Of a stretch of 7,719 nt of DNA, positions 1 to 6,073 are shown in pieces. Position 1 is the stretch's first letter. Each line of letters begins with the position of its first letter. This DNA comes from Pseudomonadota bacterium (GTDB lineage: Bacteria > Desulfobacterota > Desulfovibrionia > Desulfovibrionales > Desulfovibrionaceae): NCBI GenBank assembly GCA_018822065.1, contig JAHJKV010000407.1:1-7719 (forward strand), read 5' to 3'. The position numbers and the translations under genes were made by a program. The notes under the pieces were generated by a model. It had not been told where the DNA came from. It saw nothing but the letters and a program-made list of their open reading frames with translations, and ran no database searches.

Positions 1-479
1 GGGCCGTCGGCCGGGTCAGTTTTGGCGCAGTCCCGGGCCTCGGCGAGCAGATGTTCCACCAGACGCCGATTCACATCCTTGAAGACAAGCCCGCTGATGA
101 TGGAGAAGGAGTTCTTGAGCAGGCCGCCAAGGACGTTGATCATGGCTCCGGTGAGCTCTGGATGCTCGGCCAGGCTTTTGTGGAAGCTCATGGTGTCCGT
201 GACCAGCACCACGCAGTCCTCCATGGCTTCGACAAAAGCGCGCGTGTGTGTCGTGTAGACTTGACCGGGCTCGAGGATAGTCAGGGTGAATTCCTTGTCT
301 TCATAGCTTAAAAAGATGCGCAGCCGCCCTTGGGCAAGGACAAAGACGTTGTCCTCTTCAGCCATGGGGGTGTACACCATGGACCCTTTGGCGTGACTTC
401 TCCTGGTGAAGCTGGCCATCAAATCCTGGTAGTCAGGCTTGTTCAGCTCTTCGAGAAGATTGATGGCGGAGATTTTCAT
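1..479 (-). CDS. CooA-like Crp/Fnr-family transcriptional regulator, N-terminal part (3' end outside window)
   Basis: Only the first 159 residues are present; the C-terminal helix-turn-helix lies beyond base 1. The visible part is a Crp/Fnr effector domain (beta-roll, about residues 28-105) and the long dimerisation C-helix (about 108-145). From memory it aligns without internal gaps to the CO sensor CooA of Rhodospirillum rubrum. Shared features are HAKGS at 29-33, GRLR at 51-54, VEA at 83-85, His78 in the position of haem ligand His77, and Ile114, Leu117, Gly118 and Leu121 at the CO-pocket positions Ile113, Leu116, Gly117 and Leu120. Cys75 is replaced by Thr76, and Pro2 by Lys2. The inferred role is a haem-based gas- or redox-responsive transcription factor. 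No CO dehydrogenase genes are visible. The start ATG at 477-479 lacks a clear Shine-Dalgarno and lies 21 bases after the kinase stop, so coupled translation is likely. Met21 is an alternative start with AGGA upstream, but it would remove the conserved N-terminus. A generic Crp/Fnr paralogue is the main alternative. Confidence 0.8.
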   Translation of the reverse strand, partial: MKISAINLLEELNKPDYQDLMASFTRRSHAKGSMVYTPMAEEDNVFVLAQGRLRIFLSYEDKEFTLTILEPGQVYTTHTRAFVEAMEDCVVLVTDTMSFHKSLAEHPELTGAMINVLGGLLKNSFSIISGLVFKDVNRRLVEHLLAEARDCAKTDPADG

Positions 480-500
480 CTTTGGGGGGCCGTGTCGCGT

Positions 501-2714
501 CTAGGCAGGCGCCGCTGGTTGCGGCATGCCGGGCAGAGTGAAACAGAAGGTTGTGCCGGTTCCTGGTCCGTCGGATTCCACCCAGATGGTTCCGCCATGA
601 ACCTCAACGATGCGTTGCACCAGGGCCAGGCCGATGCCGGTTCCTTCTTTCTTGGGGTCGAGTTGGTCGAACAGGCTGAAGACCTTCCCGAAATGTTCTT
701 TTTTGATGCCGATGCCATTGTCACTGACGAAAAAGACCTGATCGTCTCCCTCCTGGCGAACGCCGATGGTGATGGTGGGGTTATCCTGGTCGCCTATGAA
801 TTTGGCGGCATTGTCAACGATATTCAGGAATACCTCCTGGATGCGGGGCCGGTCGCCCCGGATGACAGGGAGATCGTCCTGAATGTTCACGGCAATGTTT
901 TTCTTCTCCAGGCGTCCGGAGACCAGTTCGACCACGTCAAGGGTGAGCTGCTTCAGGTCGATGTCTTCTGGCTGATTGACCAACCGTCCGACGCGGGAGA
1001 GTTCCAGCAGTTCGTCCAGGAGCAACTGCATCTTGTCTGCAGCCTGGTGGATGCGGTTGATGTCCGACTTGATACGCTCCTGGTCATGGGCGTCCATGTC
1101 CCGTTCCAGCATGCCGAGGAAACCCTTGATGGTGATGATCGGGCTCTTCAGGTCGTGGGAGACCGTATAGGTGAAGCGCTCAAGTTCTGCGTTCTTGTCT
1201 TCCAGTTCGCCGATCAGTTCTTCGCGCATCTTCTCTGCCGCCTTGCGCTCGCTGATGTCCTTGTGGGTTCCTACCATGCGGGTGGGTTCGCCTTCCATGC
1301 TCCGTTCGGCTATCATGCCGCGCATCATGATCCACCGAGTGGCTCCATTCTTGGTAATTCCACGAAATTCCTGGGCGAATTCGCCATGCCCGTGAGTCAG
1401 GTAGTCTTGGGTGAACTGCCAGACCCGGTCATAATCATCGGGGTGGGTGATGAGCTTGTAGCAGGCCGAAATGTCGCAGGGGAGTTCGTCTTCTCCATAG
1501 CCGAGTATGTCGGCAAAGCGGGGGCTGTAATAGAGCTTGTCGGTGGTGATGCCCCAGTCCCACAGGCCATCGTTGCTACCCGTCAGAGCCAGGTGCAGCC
1601 GTTGCTCTGATTCCCGCAGGGCGGCCTCAGCCCGTTTGCGGGCGGTGATGTCCAGGGCCGTGAACACGAGCCCGGCATCAGGATCGCCGGGGACGATATG
1701 GGAAAGGGTGATGATGACGTCAATGGTTTCGCCTTGCTTGGTAATCCAGCGACTTTCTATGGAGGCGGTTTCCTTGGTTGCGATGCTTTTATATATGATA
1801 TTCCCGACGCGTTTGAATTCTTCGTTGGAGGCATAGAGAAATTCAGAGGGTCTGTCGTTCAGTTCCGCTGAGGTGTAGCCGGTCATGTTCATCAACCCTT
1901 CGTTTGGCCAGGAGATGATCCGGTTATGCACCTGACCGATGCCGATGGGAGCGGCGTTGAAGATGGCAGTCAGGGTCGATTCCGACTTGGCCCGGGCTTC
2001 CTCGGCGATCTTGCGTTCGGCCACCTCCTTGCTCAGAACCTGATTGACCTGGAGCAGGGCGGACTCGCGGGCCTGGATGGTGCCAGCCATGTCCCGGAAG
2101 GTGGAGACGATGTTCTCAAGTTCTGAGAACCCGGCCTCGATGGGATGGGAGGAGAAATCGCCTCTGGAAACAGAGTCCATGCCGCGCACTAGGGCGGCCA
2201 GGGGTTTTCGCATGAACACTCGGAGCAACGCGCCTGTGGCGAGCAGGATGACCAGGGTAGCCACGGCCAGGGTCAGCAGGGCGGCCTGGACCAGGCCGTT
2301 GAGTCCCTTGTTGTAGGGCTCCAGGGAGAGGGAAAATTCCAGATACCCGATGGTCTCGCCTTCGAAAGCGATGTTTTGGGTCCGGATGATGCCCTGGGAG
2401 GGCGGGGGCAACATGCCAAAACTGAAGATCGAGTTGCCCCGGTTGTCCATGATGTTCAGGGAGGCGAAGAGTTCATTTTGCCTGTACACCTCGCCGATGT
2501 GCTCGGTATTGGCGATGTCGAGTGTCCAGAGGGGTATGGCCAGGATGGTGGTCAGGCCCACAGCATACTCGTCCGCTTTTCGCTCCATCTCCGCGCGCCG
2601 GGCATACCTCTGGGTGACGTATTGGACCACCAGCAGGGTGGCGACAATAAGGATCACCGTGGTGACCAGGCCAATGGTCATGCTTGTGGAGATGGATTTC
2701 TTTTTCAGCAGCAT
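501..2714 (-). CDS. Membrane sensor histidine kinase with HAMP and two PAS domains
   Basis: This is a 737-residue two-component sensor kinase that would autophosphorylate on His520 and pass the phosphate to an unidentified response regulator. In order it has TM1 (about 11-33), a periplasmic sensor of roughly 105 residues, TM2 (about 140-167), HAMP (about 167-220), PAS1 (about 244-361), PAS2 of the PAS_3 type (about 368-491), a HisKA helix pair with the H-box SHDLKSP (His520), and a HATPase domain. The HATPase domain shows the N-box NIVDNAAKF (about 631-639), G1 DNGIGI (about 665-670), an F-box near 675-685 and G2 GTGIGL (about 691-696). All catalytic boxes are intact and there is no receiver domain. 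The reading frame extends to a TTG at 2745-2747, but nothing resembling a Shine-Dalgarno precedes that codon. The ATG at 2712-2714 has AGG six bases upstream and puts a short basic tail before TM1, so it is preferred. The gene is the first of a probable two-gene operon with the CooA-like regulator and is divergent from the phosphatase gene. The sensed signal is unknown. Confidence 0.95.
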   Translation of the reverse strand: MLLKKKSISTSMTIGLVTTVILIVATLLVVQYVTQRYARRAEMERKADEYAVGLTTILAIPLWTLDIANTEHIGEVYRQNELFASLNIMDNRGNSIFSFGMLPPPSQGIIRTQNIAFEGETIGYLEFSLSLEPYNKGLNGLVQAALLTLAVATLVILLATGALLRVFMRKPLAALVRGMDSVSRGDFSSHPIEAGFSELENIVSTFRDMAGTIQARESALLQVNQVLSKEVAERKIAEEARAKSESTLTAIFNAAPIGIGQVHNRIISWPNEGLMNMTGYTSAELNDRPSEFLYASNEEFKRVGNIIYKSIATKETASIESRWITKQGETIDVIITLSHIVPGDPDAGLVFTALDITARKRAEAALRESEQRLHLALTGSNDGLWDWGITTDKLYYSPRFADILGYGEDELPCDISACYKLITHPDDYDRVWQFTQDYLTHGHGEFAQEFRGITKNGATRWIMMRGMIAERSMEGEPTRMVGTHKDISERKAAEKMREELIGELEDKNAELERFTYTVSHDLKSPIITIKGFLGMLERDMDAHDQERIKSDINRIHQAADKMQLLLDELLELSRVGRLVNQPEDIDLKQLTLDVVELVSGRLEKKNIAVNIQDDLPVIRGDRPRIQEVFLNIVDNAAKFIGDQDNPTITIGVRQEGDDQVFFVSDNGIGIKKEHFGKVFSLFDQLDPKKEGTGIGLALVQRIVEVHGGTIWVESDGPGTGTTFCFTLPGMPQPAAPA

Positions 2715-2781
2715 CTGGAACCTGTTAATATCCTGCGAAGATGTCAAAAGAAAACGAAGTGCCGAGCGAGCCGCAAAGGGG

Positions 2782-2797
2782 AGTGTTGATTTACACT
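2782..2797. promoter_or_regulatory. Interrupted palindrome AGTGT-N6-ACACT, candidate Crp/Fnr-type operator
   Basis: AGTGT (2782-2786) and ACACT (2793-2797) are perfect inverted repeats separated by six bases. This is the half-site geometry used by Crp/Fnr-family dimers (for example TGTGA-N6-TCACA for CRP). The dyad overlaps the weak -35 candidate of the phosphatase gene and lies in the promoter region of the operon that encodes the CooA-like regulator. Five-base arms can arise by chance, and the half-site is not identical to the CRP, FNR or CooA consensus. The call is an inference from position and spacing. Confidence 0.3.
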
Positions 2798-2868
2798 GGA
2801 CCTCTCAATTAAGCTATCATAAGCAAAAACAAACCGCTACTCTCGGAATCTGGAAATGAAGATTACGC

Positions 2869-2873
2869 AAGGA
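2869..2873 (+). promoter_or_regulatory. Shine-Dalgarno AAGGA before three tandem ATG codons
   Basis: AAGGA ends four bases before the first of three consecutive in-frame ATG codons (2878, 2881, 2884), seven before the second and ten before the third. The spacing favours the second ATG slightly, so the mature N-terminus is uncertain by one or two residues. Confidence 0.6.
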
Positions 2874-2877
2874 TGAT

Positions 2878-5040
2878 ATGATGATGCGAGTGCAATGGAA
2901 ACTGTTCCTGATTCTGTGTGTAGTGGGCGTGGTGCCAATGGTGCTGGTGGCCTGGGTGGGACTGAATACCACGGATCAGGTGGGGCGAGGCGTCACCCAG
3001 GAGATGGAGCGCGGCATGACGGCCATGGTCACGGACCAGGTCGAGCGCGACGCGGCAGCCGCCTCGGCAGCCGTGAGCAAGGGGACAGGGGCGGCCAAGG
3101 CCGCACTGCGGGCGTTGGTTCTGGAAACCGAGAAACATCTCGCAGGCACCATCACCATGCTGCCCAGGGTCTATTATTCCGATGATTACGATGCGCCGGA
3201 CCGGCGGCCCGCCGATGTCTCCAACCCGCCCGGATACGTTCTGTCTGGGACCCAGGACGGTGACGCGTCCATGGCCGTGAGCTTCAACAATCTCGTCTTT
3301 GTCACCGCCCCGGACGTTTCCCGGCTGGTGGTGCGGGAAGACACGGCCCGACTGGCCCGGCTGCTGCCGACCTGCCGTTCCCTGTTTCAGGACCTGGACG
3401 GTTCGGCCTACCGCCTTTTTGTCTCTTTGGAAAACGGACTGACTGCGGCCTATCCGGGGTTCGGCGGCTACCCCAAACAGTTTGACCCGCGTCGTGCGAG
3501 TTGGTACCTGCGCGCCCGCGACACCGGCGGCGGGCCGGTCTGGAGCGAGTTGCTCATCAGTCGCAGTACGGGAATGGCGCTGTTTTCTTTCACCAGCCCG
3601 GTTCGGGATCCCGGCGGTACCTTTGCGGGGGTGGCCTCGGTGGAACTACCCCTGACCTGGTTCCTTCAGGAGGCGGAATTGGCCTCGGTCTGGACCGAGC
3701 GCATGCATTCCTTTCTGGTTGGTTCGGCGCAAGACCCCGAAACGGGTCGGGCCCGGCTTCGTGTTCTGGCACGGCAAAATGATGACCAGCAGTCCGAACT
3801 CGTCGTGGGCGACGACTATGAGGTGCTTGAAAACGGCGAGACTGCGGCGATGCAGGCAGTGGCCGACGATATCCTGGCCGGAGGAACGGGCGTGACCCGC
3901 CTTGTCTTCGAGGGCGAGGACTCCATCCTCGCCTATGCTCCCCTGGGTCCGAAGGGCATGGCTTTTCTGCTGGCCGTGCCGGTGAGCGTGGCACAGGAGG
4001 GAACCCAGACGCTGCGGGCCATGGTCGAGGACCGGATCAGCGTCCAGTGGTTGATGATCTACGTGGCCACCGTGATTCTGGCCCTGGTGGCTGCGGGTTC
4101 CGCCTATCTTGTTTCCCGCCGGGGAGCGAGGGTGACCACGGCCATGACTGCGGCCTGGAAGCGGCTGGCTGGGGGTGATTTCGAGGTCCGGCTCGACCTG
4201 CGAACCGGCGATGAACGCGACGCCCTGGTACAAGCCTTCAACGACACGGTTCCCAAACTGGCCGAGCGCCTGCACCTGAAACGTTCTGTTTCCCTGGCCC
4301 GAGAGGTGCAGCAACGGCTCCTGCCCGAGGAATTGCCCGAGACGCCAGGGTTGGATGTGGCCGGGACCACGCTGTATTGCGACGAGACCGGTGGCGATTA
4401 TTATGACGTGATGCGCGTCTCCAGGGATGGGGCTCTGCTGGTGGCTGTGGCCGATGTGTCGGGCCATGACGTGGCCTCAGCCCTGCTCATGGCCTCCACC
4501 AGGGCCTTGTTGCGGGGCGCGGCCCATACCCGGATGTCTCTGGCCGAGCGGGTGGCCTCTGTGAACCGCCTGCTGACCGCCGATGTGGTTGGGTCTGGCC
4601 GTTTTGTAACCCTTTTTTGCCTGGAATACGATCCGGGACGGCGGGATATCACCTGGGTTCGTGCCGGGCACGAGTCCGGCTGGTTTTTCGGGCCGGATTC
4701 GGATCAGGCCGAGGAACTGGGAGGAAAGGGTGCGGCTCTAGGGTTTGCTGCTACTAGCGTATGCGAGGAGGGAAGGCGACCCTTTGATCGGATTGGCTGT
4801 CTGGCCGTGGTCTGCACGGACGGGGTCTTTGAGTCCGTGAACAAGGCTGGCGAGCCCTTTGGTCGCGAGCGTTTTTTGGATGCCGTGCGGGAGGCCAGGA
4901 GTGGGGATGCCGGAGCAGTTGTTCGCGGCGTGATTCGCGCCCTGGCGGCCTTCCAGGGCGAGGTGCCCCTGGCCGATGACGTGACAGTCGTGGCGATTCG
5001 GCGGACTGATGCCGGCCCGGGCGTAACCGGGGCCAGCTAG
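2878..5040 (+). CDS. RsbU/SpoIIE-type PP2C serine phosphatase with dCache sensor and HAMP
   Basis: This is a 720-residue membrane-bound phosphatase. TM1 spans about 7-28 and an extracytoplasmic region about 30-388. Residues 205-262 of that region show a typical double-Cache pattern (WYLRAR, VWSELLISRSTG, then GVASVELPL). TM2 (about 390-413) and HAMP (about 413-467) follow, then a SpoIIE/RsbU PP2C domain (about 470-708). Metal-site motifs are present: GGDYYD (Asp507), ADVSGHD (Asp526), CTDGVFE (Asp648) and DDVTVV (Asp700/701). The linker helix motif REVQQRLLPE before the domain is typical of the family. Such enzymes dephosphorylate a phosphoserine on a STAS-domain anti-anti-sigma protein in response to a ligand, and a STAS gene lies 560 bases downstream. 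The usual GHG motif reads GHD here, and the AGHNPP motif reads AGHESG. The stop codon overlaps the stop of the convergent lipoprotein gene. The ligand is unknown; small organic molecules such as amino acids are common for dCache domains. Confidence 0.95.
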   Translation: MMMRVQWKLFLILCVVGVVPMVLVAWVGLNTTDQVGRGVTQEMERGMTAMVTDQVERDAAAASAAVSKGTGAAKAALRALVLETEKHLAGTITMLPRVYYSDDYDAPDRRPADVSNPPGYVLSGTQDGDASMAVSFNNLVFVTAPDVSRLVVREDTARLARLLPTCRSLFQDLDGSAYRLFVSLENGLTAAYPGFGGYPKQFDPRRASWYLRARDTGGGPVWSELLISRSTGMALFSFTSPVRDPGGTFAGVASVELPLTWFLQEAELASVWTERMHSFLVGSAQDPETGRARLRVLARQNDDQQSELVVGDDYEVLENGETAAMQAVADDILAGGTGVTRLVFEGEDSILAYAPLGPKGMAFLLAVPVSVAQEGTQTLRAMVEDRISVQWLMIYVATVILALVAAGSAYLVSRRGARVTTAMTAAWKRLAGGDFEVRLDLRTGDERDALVQAFNDTVPKLAERLHLKRSVSLAREVQQRLLPEELPETPGLDVAGTTLYCDETGGDYYDVMRVSRDGALLVAVADVSGHDVASALLMASTRALLRGAAHTRMSLAERVASVNRLLTADVVGSGRFVTLFCLEYDPGRRDITWVRAGHESGWFFGPDSDQAEELGGKGAALGFAATSVCEEGRRPFDRIGCLAVVCTDGVFESVNKAGEPFGRERFLDAVREARSGDAGAVVRGVIRALAAFQGEVPLADDVTVVAIRRTDAGPGVTGAS

Positions 5041-5456
5041 AAGGTTTCGGAGATGGAGCCCTGGCCGGGGTGGATCGATTCGGGCGGCAGTGGGGCCTGG
5101 GGTGAAAGCAGGCGGTCTTCTATCCAACCCATGCTGCCGGTGGCCGGGTCCATCACCTTGGCATAGGCTCCCTGCCTGCCGAAGCGTATCAGCCGGGTGC
5201 CTCCCTGGAGCAGTTCCAGACACTCGGGAGCGTCTTCCGGCTGGGCCAGGAGCCGCACATCGCCCAGGATCGTGAATAAGGTCAGGGGCGGGTCGTCGAT
5301 GGTTTCGAGGACCGCCACGGAGCGGTCCGAGGTCCCGGTGGGCAGGGGCGCGGACTGGCTGTTTGGCGTGGGGGCCTGGTTGACCGTGCAGGCCGTCAGG
5401 GCCAGGAGGACGAGTACGGCGAATCCGTGTTGTATGCGTTTGCTTGTTGCGCTCAT
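5037..5456 (-). CDS. Small lipoprotein with bacterial SH3-like domain
   Basis: The 139-residue product has a lipoprotein signal peptide: basic residues at 6-7, a hydrophobic stretch at 11-21, and a lipobox LTAC with Cys23 as the lipidated residue. Thr at +2 suggests the outer membrane by the E. coli rule, which may not hold here. A Pro/Ser/Thr-rich linker (about 25-45) leads to a bacterial SH3-like domain (about 64-118), recognisable by GDVRLL, the central LLQGGTRLI and the closing GSMGWIEDRLL. SH3b domains often bind peptidoglycan or act as protein-interaction modules; the role here is unknown. The tail (119-139) is Pro-rich. The gene converges on the phosphatase gene and shares the CTAG stop. 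No clear Shine-Dalgarno precedes the ATG. A perfect TTGACA lies upstream on the same strand (complement of 5488-5493) with TATACC (complement of 5462-5467), but 20 bases apart, so the promoter is unresolved. Confidence 0.85.
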   Translation of the reverse strand: MSATSKRIQHGFAVLVLLALTACTVNQAPTPNSQSAPLPTGTSDRSVAVLETIDDPPLTLFTILGDVRLLAQPEDAPECLELLQGGTRLIRFGRQGAYAKVMDPATGSMGWIEDRLLSPQAPLPPESIHPGQGSISETF

Positions 5457-5518
5457 TTCACGGTATAGTTCTGCAAAGCCGACCTCATGTCAATGTTGAG
5501 AAAACTCTTTCTGGTCCG

Positions 5519-5547
5519 TTGCCAATCCTTTGGAAGCAAGGTACAAA
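5519..5547 (+). promoter_or_regulatory. Candidate sigma70-type promoter of the STAS gene
   Basis: TTGCCA (5519-5524, five of six matches to TTGACA) and TACAAA (5542-5547, four of six matches to TATAAT) are separated by exactly 17 bases. They lie in the AT-richer gap upstream of the STAS gene. Transcription would start near 5554 and give a leader of about 45 bases that contains the hairpin at 5563-5585. Confidence 0.4.
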
Positions 5548-5562
5548 ATGAAAAGGTCGCAA

Positions 5563-5585
5563 CACTCCGGCATGCAGCCGGGGTG
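5563..5585 (+). promoter_or_regulatory. Leader hairpin just upstream of the STAS ribosome-binding site
   Basis: CACTCCGGC (5563-5571) pairs with GCCGGGGTG (5577-5585) over nine base pairs, one of them a T-G wobble, around a five-base loop ATGCA. The hairpin ends four bases before the AGGA (5590-5593) that serves the STAS start. There is no T-run after it on either strand, so it is not a standard terminator. It could affect translation or mRNA stability, or be a protein-binding dyad. Confidence 0.5.
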
Positions 5586-5599
5586 GACCAGGAAACGGT

Positions 5600-5941
5600 A
5601 TGAAGCTGACAATAATTGAACAGAATGACGAAGTGACGCACGTGGCCCTTTCTGGCCGTTTGGATGTCGAAGGGGTCGAGGCCGTGGGCCGGGAGTTCGA
5701 TGCTGCCGTTGGTGCGCAGGGCGTGTCAGCCGTGGTCGATCTTTCGGGTATAACCTTCCTGGCCTCCATGGGGCTTGGCCTGCTCCTTCGCAACTCCACC
5801 ATCCTGGGAAAGTCCGGTGCGCGGCTGGTGGTACTGGGGCCTGTGACTCTGGTCGAGGAAGTCCTGCGTATCGCCGGATTGGATCAGATCACCCCTGTGG
5901 CCCGGGATATGAACGAGGCCATGGCGCTTGTGCGGAGGTAG
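5600..5941 (+). CDS. STAS-domain protein, anti-sigma factor antagonist type
   Basis: This 113-residue protein is a single STAS domain similar in length and layout to SpoIIAA and RsbV. It shows the N-terminal strand pattern THVALSGRLDV (13-23), then VVDLSGITFLASMGLG (45-60), the segment that carries the regulatory serine. Ser56 aligns with the SpoIIAA phosphoserine Ser58; the residue before it is Ala instead of Asp, and the one after it is Met. In the known scheme the unphosphorylated form sequesters an anti-sigma kinase (RsbW/SpoIIAB) and is regenerated by a PP2C phosphatase, and such a phosphatase is encoded just upstream. AGGA at 5590-5593 lies six bases before the ATG and supports this start. 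No anti-sigma kinase or sigma factor is in the window. The output could also be non-transcriptional, because many STAS/RsbU pairs control other targets. Confidence 0.9.
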   Translation: MKLTIIEQNDEVTHVALSGRLDVEGVEAVGREFDAAVGAQGVSAVVDLSGITFLASMGLGLLLRNSTILGKSGARLVVLGPVTLVEEVLRIAGLDQITPVARDMNEAMALVRR

Positions 5942-6008
5942 GAGAGTCGGGGTGGTTTTACTTTTGGCTGCCCTGCTGGTAGATTCCTTCCACGCTGTGT
6001 GAAATTTT

Positions 6009-6039
6009 GCGGCCCATCCCGCACGCAGGGACGGGCCGC
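6009..6039 (+). terminator. Strong GC-rich hairpin, probable terminator of the STAS transcript
   Basis: GCGGCCC (6009-6015) pairs with GGGCCGC (6033-6039). After one A/C mismatch, TCCC (6017-6020) pairs with GGGA (6028-6031), closing a seven-base loop GCACGCA. The plus-strand tail after the stem begins GTTATATGTGTAT, T-rich but not a clean T-run, so termination may be imperfect. The position 68 bases after the STAS stop fits a terminator; a leader structure of the next gene is the alternative. Confidence 0.55.
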
Positions 6040-6061
6040 GTTATATGTGTATGGAACACGA

Positions 6062-6068
6062 GAGGGAG
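6062..6068 (+). promoter_or_regulatory. Shine-Dalgarno GAGGGAG that fixes the start of the 265-residue exported protein
   Basis: GAGGGAG lies five bases before the ATG at 6074-6076. The same reading frame is open back to a GTG at 5999, but that codon has no ribosome-binding site, and its extension would run through the hairpin and bury the signal peptide. Confidence 0.75.
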
Positions 6069-6073
6069 TCTTG

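Larger units (their letters stand above)
2715..2877. promoter_or_regulatory. Divergent promoter region between kinase operon and phosphatase gene
   Basis: These 163 bases separate two divergent genes and must hold promoters for both, unless transcription comes from further away. The region is more AT-rich than its surroundings from about 2786 to 2870. On the plus strand TTTACA (2790-2795) and TATCAT (2815-2820) resemble -35 and -10 elements, but their 19-base spacing is long, so this is only a weak candidate. I saw no convincing sigma70 pair on the minus strand and no sigma54 GG-N10-GC pattern. An interrupted palindrome at 2782-2797 is listed separately. Confidence 0.5.
5942..6073 (+). other. 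Intergenic gap between STAS gene and exported-protein cluster
   Basis: The 132 bases hold a hairpin (6009-6039, listed separately) and a weak promoter candidate, TTTACT (5957-5962) and TAGATT (5980-5985), spaced 17 bases with four of six matches each. If that promoter were used, the hairpin would lie in the leader of the next gene instead of ending the STAS transcript. An in-frame GTG at 5999 opens no credible gene start. Confidence 0.4.

Noticed and set aside
330..1610. Long open frame of 426 codons on the plus strand, opposite the kinase and CooA-like genes
   Set aside because: It is antisense to a kinase with every diagnostic motif, spans the junction of two real genes, and its translation matches no family. 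GC-rich codon use commonly produces such shadows.
2786..2803. FNR box suggested by TTGAT at 2786-2790
   Set aside because: The second half-site ATCAA is absent at the required four-base spacing.
3646..4467. 273-codon open frame on the minus strand inside the phosphatase gene
   Set aside because: The plus strand encodes clear dCache, HAMP and PP2C motifs over the same bases. The antisense product is low-complexity and His/Gly/Arg-rich.
5014..5034. Bulged GC-rich stem at the end of the phosphatase gene as a possible terminator
   Set aside because: Seven pairs with a bulge around a six-base loop lie inside coding sequence, with no T-run after it. This is expected by chance at this GC content.
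5454..5493. TTGACA (complement of 5488-5493) and TATACC (complement of 5462-5467) as promoter of a leaderless lipoprotein mRNA
   Set aside because: The 20-base spacing is too long for a normal sigma70 promoter and the -10 match is only partial. It is noted in the lipoprotein entry but not called.
5548..5619. Possible 23-residue leader peptide, ATG at 5548 ending at a TGA overlapping the STAS start
   Set aside because: No ribosome-binding site precedes it, and it would start at or before the predicted transcription start. It has no run of a regulatory amino acid.
5999..6073. GTG-started 25-residue extension of the exported 265-residue protein
   Set aside because: There is no Shine-Dalgarno, it runs through the strong hairpin, and it would bury a clean signal peptide that has its own GAGGGAG site.
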